From: Flavobacteriia bacterium
GTDB lineage: Bacteria; Bacteroidota; Bacteroidia; Flavobacteriales_D; Crocinitomicaceae
Assembly (NCBI GenBank): GCA_947458955.1
Contig: CANGZT010000002.1
Coordinates: 1-59,415 of the forward strand
Direction of reading: 5' to 3'
DNA: 59,415 nt
In this document: piece after piece, positions 50,544 through 58,691 of the stretch
Numbering within the stretch: the first letter of the stretch is position 1
Layout: each line of letters starts with the position of its first letter
Made by a program: the position numbers and the translations under genes
The notes under the pieces: generated by a model
The model's input: only the letters and a program-made list of their open reading frames with translations
Told to the model about the DNA's origin: nothing
Database searches by the model: none

Positions 50544-52745
50544 TTATCTTTGAATTCCTAGTGAAGAGAATTTACGATTATCTTTTACTTCATTCATTTT
50601 AAACAAAGCTGTTTTAATTTCACCATTGATATTAGCTCTTTGGTTATTTAACATCTGAGTTTGTTCCATGCTGAAGTCTCTCGTAGCAGGTGCTTTGATC
50701 GTTTTGTTCAAACGTATAACATAAACACCTTGTTCACCTTTCAATGGTAAGGTTTTTTGTCCGTCTTTTAACCCTGAGAATAAAGACCCAACTACTTCTG
50801 GTTCGTAACCTGCACCTTGAATTTGCGGGTTAGCGAAAACAATTTCAGCCTTGTTTACTGTTGTTCCTCCTTTTTTAGCAAGTAATTCTAAATCTTTTGT
50901 TTTAGACATTTGTTGAATTAAAATGGCTGCTTTTTTCTCTTTTATCACTTCTGCTTTCATTATGTCTTTAACATCGATAAATTCAGGAGCTCCTTTTTCT
51001 CTTATGGAAGAAACGATAGCGATAATGTAACGATCATTATCTTCAATAGGAGCAGAACATAGAGTACCAATTTCAGTATCTTCATCGTATGCTAATTTAA
51101 TTAGCTTATCTTCTGCGAAAGGTGTTTGTACTCCTTGAATTTTAGGGTTTTCATCAGAAATTCTATAAGGTCTTACAATGTAACCCTTTTGTCTTGCCAA
51201 TGTATCAAAAGCATCTAATTTAGATTCTGGTGATGATTTGCGAGATACTTTTTCGTCTAAAGAATATAAGATATTGTATGCTTCTTCGTTAATTAAACTT
51301 TCAGTTTCTTCACTTGGAGTCAATGCTTTTTCTATGAATGAAACGATAGGGTATTTAACAGCTTTGCGTTCCATTACCTCAATAATGTGTATACCAAATT
51401 GAGTCTTAACCGTTCCGATTGAACCAATTGGCATTGAAACAGAGAAGGCAGAGAACTCAGGAACCATTTCAAAATCAAGGAAGTTATCAATAACCCCTCC
51501 AGTAGATTTCGAACCACCATCATCTGAAAATTTTGTCACATATTCAGCGAAGTTATCTTTATTAATTAACTTCACTAAACTGTCTGCTTTTCGTTGTGTA
51601 GCTTTCACTTTAACAGAATCTTCTTTTGGAGCAGCTAGTAATATGTGTCTAACCTTACAAACGTTAGTATTGAAACCACGAACTTTTGCTAGTCTGTATT
51701 TTCCTTTATCTAAATAAGGCCCAACAATTTGACCAGGTAATGCCATTTTAAAAACAGTATCCATTGCCGCTGGGAAAGTTAATCCTGGCGTTGCTTTTTG
51801 GTCAGACTCTGGACGTAAAGTAGATTGTCTAGAACTAGTATAGAATTTTAGGTCGCTATTCGCTAATACAAAAACAGAGTCATTTTTAGCAGCTGCAAAT
51901 TGTGTTTTTAAAGCATTTATTTTTTTAGTGAATTCTGCTGTATCTTTTTTCGAAGGAGCAATTGCAATGTCAAAAATTTTCACATCTCTACCAGCAGTAG
52001 CTTCGTATTTCTTTTCGTTTTTGTGTTCTTCATAATATGCTTTAACCTCTTCGTCAGAAACTTTGATTTTGTCGTCTTGGATATCTGAATATCTTCTAAC
52101 CACGTATGATACACTTTTTACTTCTTTTTGAGCTTTATATTCTTCTTCTGCTTCCAATGAAGTTACATATACACCTTGGGCTAACAATTGAAAATATTTC
52201 TCACTTTTACGTTGGTCCGTGAAAGCTTGTTTTGTATTTTTCCATTGTTCTGAAACTTGAGGGTCTGAAGAAGATTCCATTTCAGTAATGCGTTGTTCTA
52301 ATAAACGTGGGTTGAATTGTCCAGTTAGTGAATCAACAAAGCTTTGAGCTAAATCTGGCATTACAGTAAAACCGTCTGTACCATATAGATATGCATCAAA
52401 TTCTGATTTGCTTACATCTAAACCTAATTTTTCATATTCTTTTTCAAGTATGGTATTTTCCACTAACATAGTCCATGCTCTATCTGCAGATACTTGCTGA
52501 TCTTGTGGAGTATACGGACGATTCATTTGTTGGTATTGTTGTGCATCTTGTTGCATCACCGCTTTTACCAAGTTGTCGTATTTGATAGGATCTACTTGTT
52601 CACCTGCTACTTCCCCTAAACCAAGTACTCCTCCTGATTTTCCGAAGATATTGTCCCAACCTGTCATAATAAATGCAAGCATAGACAAACCAATTAATAC
52701 AAGCGTTAACCCAGATTTCTCTCTTATTTTACCTATAATAGCCAT
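50544..52745 (-). CDS. PpiD/SurA-like periplasmic peptidyl-prolyl isomerase and chaperone
   Basis: The 733 residues begin with an inner-membrane anchor (about 11-29) preceded by IGKIREKSG, as in PpiD. A SurA_N-like chaperone region (about 40-230) follows, then a parvulin-type PPIC domain at about residues 365-460 (VRHILLAA, FAEYVTKFSDDGGSKSTGGVIDNF in outline, FGIHIIEV) and a further chaperone-like C-terminus. Expected to help outer-membrane proteins, including the large barrels encoded nearby, fold on their way through the periplasm. Divergent from xseA; promoter-like TATATTCG at 52776-52769. Confidence 0.92.
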   Translation of the reverse strand: MAIIGKIREKSGLTLVLIGLSMLAFIMTGWDNIFGKSGGVLGLGEVAGEQVDPIKYDNLVKAVMQQDAQQYQQMNRPYTPQDQQVSADRAWTMLVENTILEKEYEKLGLDVSKSEFDAYLYGTDGFTVMPDLAQSFVDSLTGQFNPRLLEQRITEMESSSDPQVSEQWKNTKQAFTDQRKSEKYFQLLAQGVYVTSLEAEEEYKAQKEVKSVSYVVRRYSDIQDDKIKVSDEEVKAYYEEHKNEKKYEATAGRDVKIFDIAIAPSKKDTAEFTKKINALKTQFAAAKNDSVFVLANSDLKFYTSSRQSTLRPESDQKATPGLTFPAAMDTVFKMALPGQIVGPYLDKGKYRLAKVRGFNTNVCKVRHILLAAPKEDSVKVKATQRKADSLVKLINKDNFAEYVTKFSDDGGSKSTGGVIDNFLDFEMVPEFSAFSVSMPIGSIGTVKTQFGIHIIEVMERKAVKYPIVSFIEKALTPSEETESLINEEAYNILYSLDEKVSRKSSPESKLDAFDTLARQKGYIVRPYRISDENPKIQGVQTPFAEDKLIKLAYDEDTEIGTLCSAPIEDNDRYIIAIVSSIREKGAPEFIDVKDIMKAEVIKEKKAAILIQQMSKTKDLELLAKKGGTTVNKAEIVFANPQIQGAGYEPEVVGSLFSGLKDGQKTLPLKGEQGVYVIRLNKTIKAPATRDFSMEQTQMLNNQRANINGEIKTALFKMNEVKDNRKFSSLGIQR

Positions 52746-52847
52746 ATAAAGTCTCTTTTTAAAGCACGCGAATATACATATCTGAATTGACTTTTGAAAT
52801 AAGGGCCTTTATTATTTTTTTGTAAACAAGTCTAAAAGGAGAGAATT

Positions 52848-52861
52848 TAGAACGAATTCTT
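52848..52861. promoter_or_regulatory. candidate operator upstream of xseA, matching the recA site
   Basis: TAGAACGAATTCTT agrees at 12 of 14 positions with the reverse complement of the recA site (TAGAACGTATTCTA). It ends 5 nt before a -7-like TATTTTTA (52867-52874), almost the same geometry as at recA (7 nt). Regulation by a damage-responsive repressor is inferred. Confidence 0.45.
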
Positions 52862-52878
52862 TTTCTTATTTTTACTTT

Positions 52879-54336
52879 ATGACTTCATCCGTAAAGGAAA
52901 TTTATACCCTAAAACAAGTTGCAAATTCCATTCAAAAAACCTTGCAAGAGCGTTACAATCGCACTTATTGGGTAAAAGCTGAAATGCACAAGCTCAATTT
53001 CACTATGAAAGGGCATTGTTATCCGGAGTTAGTTTATAAAGAGAATGATATTATCGTAGCTGAAATGCGCGGGCAAATTTGGAAGACCAACTTCGAGCGT
53101 ATAATGGATACGTTTTCCAAAGTGGTAAAAGAGCCCATTCAAGATGGTATGTTGCTTCTTTTCGAAGTAAAAATTGTCTACCATCCTGTTTATGGTTTAT
53201 CCTTAGATATTGTTGATATTGATCCTTCTTTTACTTTAGGAGAACTTCATAAAGAACGAGAGGAGACCATCAATCGTTTAGAAAAAGAAGGTTTATTTTA
53301 TAAAAATCATCAGTTATCTTTCCCTTTGTTACCTCAACGTATTGCGGTCATTTCTGTTGAATCGAGTAAAGGTTTATCTGATTTTTATAGCATTACCAAA
53401 TCAAATACTTGGGGTTATACTTTCTTCTTTATGCTATTTCAAGCTCAATTAAATGGTGATGGTGCTGTTTTATCTATCATTTCGCAATTGAAACGCATTG
53501 AGAAAGTAAAAACACATTTTGATGCTGTTGTTATAGTTCGTGGAGGAGGTGGTGAGATTGGTTTGTCTTGTTACAATAATTATGCCTTGAGTAAATCGAT
53601 TGCTACTTTTCCTCTGCCTATATTGACAGGCATAGGTCATTCGACAAATGTAACTGTTGCAGAATTAGTTGCTCATAAAAGTGCTATTACGCCAACAGAG
53701 TTAGGTGAATTTTTGATTCAACGGTTTCATAATTTTGCGGTACCTGTTAATGATTCATTGAAAGTTATAAAAAATAAGGTACAATCTGTTTTCAAATTAT
53801 CGAAAGAAACTTTTCAAAGTGAGATTAAAATGTTTCGTCAAGTTTCGATTACTCGATTTATGAATGAATCAAATAAACTAAAAGACCTCACTCAAAAGGT
53901 CTTACATGAAGTAAAACATAAAATGAAATCACAACAAAATGATGTAGTTCGATTTTCGGAATGGATACAAGTACAGGTTCAAAATTTCAATCAAAAAGAA
54001 CACTTGCAACTAAGTCTTTTACAAAAACAGTTGATGAATTGGAATACGAATCAAAAGCCTTTTTTTATGGCTAAAGTTGATCAAGTTCAAAAAAATTTAA
54101 TTTTTCATTCTAAAAATTATTTCATTCAAAAAGAACAAACACTAAAAGAAAAAGAACAAGTTGTCAACTTATTAAACCCACAAAATATCTTAAAACGAGG
54201 ATATGTTATTCCGTTAGTTAATGGGAAAATTCTCATTGAGAATAAGCTACCTCAAATAAACGATGAAATAGAATTAATTACTTATTCATATACTTTAAAA
54301 ACAAAACTTATTAAAATCAACAAAAATGAAGAATGA
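52879..54336 (+). CDS. xseA: exodeoxyribonuclease VII large subunit
   Basis: Catalytic subunit of the single-strand-specific exonuclease VII used in repair and mismatch correction. The 485 residues have the N-terminal OB-fold (YWVKAEMHKLNF, FEVKIVYHPVYGLSLDIVDIDPSF in outline), the catalytic core (IAVISVESSKGLSDF, DAVVIVRGGGGEIGLSCYNNY in outline, ILTGIGHSTNVTVAELVAHKSAITPTE in outline) and a long coiled-coil before the tail. It overlaps xseB by 11 nt. The family's usual GAGxxD text is here GLSDF, a typical Bacteroidota variation as far as I can judge. Confidence 0.95.
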   Translation: MTSSVKEIYTLKQVANSIQKTLQERYNRTYWVKAEMHKLNFTMKGHCYPELVYKENDIIVAEMRGQIWKTNFERIMDTFSKVVKEPIQDGMLLLFEVKIVYHPVYGLSLDIVDIDPSFTLGELHKEREETINRLEKEGLFYKNHQLSFPLLPQRIAVISVESSKGLSDFYSITKSNTWGYTFFFMLFQAQLNGDGAVLSIISQLKRIEKVKTHFDAVVIVRGGGGEIGLSCYNNYALSKSIATFPLPILTGIGHSTNVTVAELVAHKSAITPTELGEFLIQRFHNFAVPVNDSLKVIKNKVQSVFKLSKETFQSEIKMFRQVSITRFMNESNKLKDLTQKVLHEVKHKMKSQQNDVVRFSEWIQVQVQNFNQKEHLQLSLLQKQLMNWNTNQKPFFMAKVDQVQKNLIFHSKNYFIQKEQTLKEKEQVVNLLNPQNILKRGYVIPLVNGKILIENKLPQINDEIELITYSYTLKTKLIKINKNEE

Positions 54337-54523
54337 ATTAAAATACACAGATGCATTTGAAGAATTACAAGAAATTGTACAAGAAATTCAAGATGGTGAA
54401 ATTTCAGTAGATGATTTAGCATTGAAAGTAAAACGTGCTGCGACGTTGATTAAATTTTGTAAAGAAAAACTTTCTACCACGGAAGAAGATGTAAATCAAA
54501 TTTTAAAAGAGTTAGAAGAGTGA
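54326..54523 (+). CDS. xseB: exodeoxyribonuclease VII small subunit
   Basis: A 65-residue helical partner of XseA. Family pattern YTDAFEELQEIVQEIQDGE followed by LKVKRAATLIKFCKEKL is present. It overlaps the end of xseA by 11 nt, so translational coupling is expected. Confidence 0.93.
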   Translation: MKNELKYTDAFEELQEIVQEIQDGEISVDDLALKVKRAATLIKFCKEKLSTTEEDVNQILKELEE

Positions 54524-54640
54524 TTCAACGATATTATTATGTTGGTAGTCTAAATTTTTAAATTATTATTGTTTTAAATAACTAATTTTCGCTGAACATT
54601 TTCGCTTTTAAATTGTTAAGAGCTTGTTATTAAATTTTAT

Positions 54641-56959
54641 ATGAAATACTCTTTATTATTTTTTATTTTCATTTGTTTTTCTGTCTTTTCTCAGGAAAAA
54701 TTTACAGTAAGCGGTACCGTAACCGATAGCACTAAAGGTGAAGCATTAATTGGAATAAAAGTAAAAGTAAAAGGCGTTGCAGCAGGTTCATTTACAAATG
54801 AATATGGTTTTTATTCCATTACAATTCCAGCTGGAAAATATACGTTAGTGTACAATCAAATTGGATATGTGCCTATTGAAAAAGAAGTTGATTTACAGTC
54901 TAATACTCGTGTGGATGTTAAGTTAATTCCTGGTGACCGAGTTAAAGAGTTGAAAACAGTTGTTATTACAGCACAAAAAGCGGATGCTAACGTGAAACAA
55001 GCAACGATGGGTGTAGAGAAGATTGACCCTAAAGCGGTTGCTAAAATACCTGTTTTGCTAGGTGAGAAGGACATCATTAAAACAATGCAATTATTACCAG
55101 GTGTAAAAAGTGCGGGTGAAGGTAATTCGGGGTATTACGTAAGAGGTGGTGGTTCTGACCAGAACTTAATTTTATTGGATGAGGCACCTGTTTACAATGC
55201 TTCTCACTTATTAGGGTTTTTCTCAACGTTCAATTCAGATGCAATTAAAGATGCTACATTGTATAAAGGTAATCAACCTGCGAACCTTGGAGGAAGATTA
55301 TCTTCTGTATTAGATATTAAAATGAATGAAGGTAACAACCAGCGTTATAATGTGAGTGGTGGACTTGGGTTGATTTCATCTAAATTAAATGTAGAAGGTC
55401 CACTAGTGAAAGACAAATCTTCTTTTTTGATTACAGGAAGAAGAACTTATGCTGATGTTTTTTTGAAAGCGACTGAAGAGTTTAAGAACAATACGCTTTA
55501 TTTCTATGATTTAAATGCGAAATTAAATTATAAATTAAGTCAAAAAGACAAATTATATCTGTCGGGGTATTTTGGTCGTGATAAATTAGGATTTGGAGGT
55601 GCGTTCGGTATTGATTGGGGAAATGCAACAGGAACAATGCGTTGGAATCACATTATATCTCCAAAATTATTTTCAAATACCTCTGTGATTTACAGTTCTT
55701 ATGATTATAAAATTGCTATAAAAGCTGAGAACGTTGATTTCACCATAAAATCAAAAGTATTGGATTATAATTTGAAGCAAGAGTTTCAATATTATGCCAA
55801 TACCAAAAACAAAATCAAGTTTGGTTTAAATATGATCAATCACAACATCACTCCTGGTCAGTTAATTGGTTCGGAAGGGGTTTCAACAGGAATTGTTCAA
55901 TTAAATCCTGCAAAATCATTGGAGGGAGCTTTATTTATATTGAATGATTGGGAAGTAAATGAGAAATTGTCTGTGAATTACGGGGTTAGATTGTCTACTT
56001 TTTCCGTGTTAGGAAACGGTCAAGATATGTATACCTACGATGCAAATGGAAGTGTAAATGATACATTAAAATATTCAGATAATGAATTTATTAAAACTTA
56101 TCCTGTATTAGAACCAAGATTTTCTATGAGTTATGCTTACAGAGAAGATCAAAGTTTCAAACTTGCTTATTCAAGAAATGCACAGAACATTCACTTGGTT
56201 TCCAATGCAACTACTGCTTCACCAACGGATGTAATTTTAGGTTCAACGATTAATACCAAACCAGAAATTGCTGATCAAGCAGCTTTTGGTTGGTTTAAAA
56301 ACTTTAAAGAAAACACCTATGAATTCAATGCGGAAGTGTACTATAAGTATATGCAAAATCAGATTGACTATCGTAATGGAGCTAATACACAAGCAAATCA
56401 AGTTTTAGAAGGAGAGTTACTTTACGGTTTAGGAAGAGCCTATGGTTTGGAAATGATCTTAAAGAAAAAAACCGGAAAATTTAATGGTTGGATTTCTTAT
56501 TGTTTGTCTAAATCAGAAAGAAAAATTGAAGGAATTAATAATGGTACATGGTATAATGCAAAACAAGACAGAACGCATGATTTATCAGTGGTTACTATTT
56601 ATGATTTAACACCAAAATTATCAATTTCCGCCTTGTTTGTTTTTTATACAGGAAATGCGGTTACCTTCCCTTCTGGAAAATATACGATTGAAGGTCAAAC
56701 TCAATTCTTATATACAGATCGAAATGGAGGAAGAATGCCCAATTATCACCGATTAGATTTAGGAGTAAATTGGATAAGAAAAAATACAGAGAAATATGAA
56801 AGTAGCTGGAATTTCTCTATTTATAATGCTTATGGTAGAGAAAATGCTTATACCATTGCATTTAGAGAAAAAGAAGGCAATCCCAATGTAACTGAGGCTG
56901 TACAAACTTCTTTATTCAGATGGATACCAGCGATTACTTATAACTTTAAATTCAAGTAA
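54641..56959 (+). CDS. TonB-dependent receptor with carboxypeptidase-like N-terminal domain
   Basis: The 772 residues have a signal peptide (LLFFIFICFSVFS), a carboxypeptidase-regulatory-like (Ig-type) domain at about 20-105 (VSGTVTDSTKGEALIGIKVKV in outline), a plug with KTMQLLPGVKSAGEGNSGYYVRGGGSDQ across residues about 145-175, and a barrel that ends ITYNFKFK. It lies one base before a DUF4249 lipoprotein gene, a common Bacteroidota pairing that resembles SusC/SusD in logic, although the imported ligand of such pairs is generally unknown. Confidence 0.92.
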   Translation: MKYSLLFFIFICFSVFSQEKFTVSGTVTDSTKGEALIGIKVKVKGVAAGSFTNEYGFYSITIPAGKYTLVYNQIGYVPIEKEVDLQSNTRVDVKLIPGDRVKELKTVVITAQKADANVKQATMGVEKIDPKAVAKIPVLLGEKDIIKTMQLLPGVKSAGEGNSGYYVRGGGSDQNLILLDEAPVYNASHLLGFFSTFNSDAIKDATLYKGNQPANLGGRLSSVLDIKMNEGNNQRYNVSGGLGLISSKLNVEGPLVKDKSSFLITGRRTYADVFLKATEEFKNNTLYFYDLNAKLNYKLSQKDKLYLSGYFGRDKLGFGGAFGIDWGNATGTMRWNHIISPKLFSNTSVIYSSYDYKIAIKAENVDFTIKSKVLDYNLKQEFQYYANTKNKIKFGLNMINHNITPGQLIGSEGVSTGIVQLNPAKSLEGALFILNDWEVNEKLSVNYGVRLSTFSVLGNGQDMYTYDANGSVNDTLKYSDNEFIKTYPVLEPRFSMSYAYREDQSFKLAYSRNAQNIHLVSNATTASPTDVILGSTINTKPEIADQAAFGWFKNFKENTYEFNAEVYYKYMQNQIDYRNGANTQANQVLEGELLYGLGRAYGLEMILKKKTGKFNGWISYCLSKSERKIEGINNGTWYNAKQDRTHDLSVVTIYDLTPKLSISALFVFYTGNAVTFPSGKYTIEGQTQFLYTDRNGGRMPNYHRLDLGVNWIRKNTEKYESSWNFSIYNAYGRENAYTIAFREKEGNPNVTEAVQTSLFRWIPAITYNFKFK

Positions 56960-56960
56960 T

Positions 56961-57842
56961 ATGAAAAAGATACTTAAACCTATATTTTTTACATTTAGTG
57001 TAGTTGTCCTAATGCTATCTATTTTTTCATGTGAGAAAGTGATTAAGTTAGATTTAAACAGTGAAAATCCGAAAATTATTATCGAAGCACCCATTAATGT
57101 AGATAGTACGAATCAAAAAATTACGATTAAACAGACTGTTAATTTTGATGATGAAAGTTCGGGAACAGCTGTTACAACTGCAGAGGTAACTATATCAAAT
57201 GGAACAACGTCTATTAAGTTTGACCATACTTCAAATGGTGAATATGTAGCTAATACACCACTTTCCTTTTTTGGTTCAGATAAATCTTATGAACTTAAAG
57301 TAATTGATGCAGGAAAGACATATACTGCAACTAGTATTTGTCCAGTAGTTTCAATACCATTAGATTCAATCGGTGTATATAAACAAAAAACATTTGGAAG
57401 ATATAATTATTCCGTAGTTGCTTTAAGAAATGAAACTCCAAAAGGAGTACCTAATTGGTATCAATATCAGGCAAAGAAAAACGGAGTTAAAATCAATAAA
57501 ATTTTAATTGATGATGATCAAAATTTAGATGGAGTAACTGTTACTAGAAAACCGATTTTTGATTTACCAGAATTTTCACCAGATACAATAGTAAATGATT
57601 TACCAAAGTTTAAAGTGGAAAAAAATGGAGTTACTACTTTAGCAGATTCGGTAGAGTTAGAATTAACTTTGGTGAATATAGAATACAAAGTTTTTCGTTA
57701 TTTCTTTAATTTAGTATTAAATCAGGGCGGAAGACAAAGTGCTACACCTTCTAATCCTGATCCATTGTTTACCAATGGTGCTTTAGGTTATTTCTCAGTT
57801 CAAAAGAGCTACACCAAGAAAAAATGGATTAATACAAAATAG
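56961..57842 (+). CDS. DUF4249 family lipoprotein, partner of the TonB receptor
   Basis: The 293 residues have a lipoprotein signal (VVVLMLSIFSCEKV, lipidated Cys near residue 24) followed by the DUF4249 start VIKLDLNSENPKIIIEAPIN and an Ig-like beta region with conserved YELKVIDAGKTYTATS. It probably caps the adjacent receptor at the outer membrane and helps capture the ligand, by analogy with SusD; this role is inferred. Gap to the receptor gene 1 nt. Confidence 0.87.
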   Translation: MKKILKPIFFTFSVVVLMLSIFSCEKVIKLDLNSENPKIIIEAPINVDSTNQKITIKQTVNFDDESSGTAVTTAEVTISNGTTSIKFDHTSNGEYVANTPLSFFGSDKSYELKVIDAGKTYTATSICPVVSIPLDSIGVYKQKTFGRYNYSVVALRNETPKGVPNWYQYQAKKNGVKINKILIDDDQNLDGVTVTRKPIFDLPEFSPDTIVNDLPKFKVEKNGVTTLADSVELELTLVNIEYKVFRYFFNLVLNQGGRQSATPSNPDPLFTNGALGYFSVQKSYTKKKWINTK

Positions 57843-57858
57843 GTAATAGGGTTTTTCT

Positions 57859-57866
57859 TATTTTTG
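57859..57866 (+). promoter_or_regulatory. cysQ promoter -7 element
   Basis: TATTTTTG matches TANNTTTG and ends 6 nt before the cysQ ATG at 57873; no -33 is evident. Confidence 0.4.
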
Positions 57867-57872
57867 TCTTGT

Positions 57873-58691
57873 ATGCAAGGAATACCAACCCATTATCAAC
57901 AAGCAATAACCATCGGTATAGAGGCCTCTTTTATTTTGATGGATTTTTACAAAGGTCATGTTGATAGTACTGATAAATCAGATGGTACTCCAGTAACAAT
58001 TGCAGATAAAGCTTCTTCAGATTATATCGTTTCTAAACTTGAACCACTTGGTTTTCCAATCATTTGTGAGGAAATTATCAATGAACCATATTCTTCAAGA
58101 CAACAATGGCAACAAAATTGGTGTATTGATCCTTTAGATGGTACCAAGGAATACTTAAAGAAGAATGGTGAGTTTGCTATCAACATTGCATTTATTGATA
58201 ATCAGATTACTATCTTCGGAATTATCGTATGTCCTGTTAAAAAAGAAGTATTGTTTGGCGGAATAAAGGAAGGAGTTTTTATATCAAAATTTGATACAAA
58301 AGGAACGATTATTTCTACTCAAAAAATTGAACCTAGTTTATTTAAGAATAATCCCATAGTATTATTAGCATCAAGAAGTTATGATACTCCTGCTACTAAA
58401 AAGTTTGTTGCTGATTTAGAGAAGCAAGTTGGGGAAGTTGTTTATAAACAAAAAGGGAGTGCCTTGAAGTTTTTTGAGTTTGCACGAGGAGTTGCCGATA
58501 TATATCCAAGATTTGCTCCAACGATGGAATGGGACATAGCTGCAGGTCAAGCTATTTTAGAAGCTTTGGGAGGTGAAGTATTACATCTAGATACTGGCAA
58601 ACCACTTACATACAATAAAGAAGATTTAAGAAACCCTCATTTTATTGCAAAATCAGCTGCTTTAAAAGTTGAATTAATTCCGAATCCTTAA
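57873..58691 (+). CDS. cysQ: 3'(2'),5'-bisphosphate nucleotidase CysQ
   Basis: Hydrolyses 3'-phosphoadenosine 5'-phosphate (PAP) formed in sulfate activation and other sulfotransfer reactions. I start at the ATG at 57873 (272 aa) rather than at a TTG nine bases earlier, which overlaps the promoter. Inositol-monophosphatase-fold motifs are clear: the metal site PLGFPIICEE, WCIDPLDGTKEY, and near the end PTMEWDIAAGQAIL. The stop codon overlaps the ATG of the next gene (TAATG), linking it to the RemB-like gene. Confidence 0.92.
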   Translation: MQGIPTHYQQAITIGIEASFILMDFYKGHVDSTDKSDGTPVTIADKASSDYIVSKLEPLGFPIICEEIINEPYSSRQQWQQNWCIDPLDGTKEYLKKNGEFAINIAFIDNQITIFGIIVCPVKKEVLFGGIKEGVFISKFDTKGTIISTQKIEPSLFKNNPIVLLASRSYDTPATKKFVADLEKQVGEVVYKQKGSALKFFEFARGVADIYPRFAPTMEWDIAAGQAILEALGGEVLHLDTGKPLTYNKEDLRNPHFIAKSAALKVELIPNP

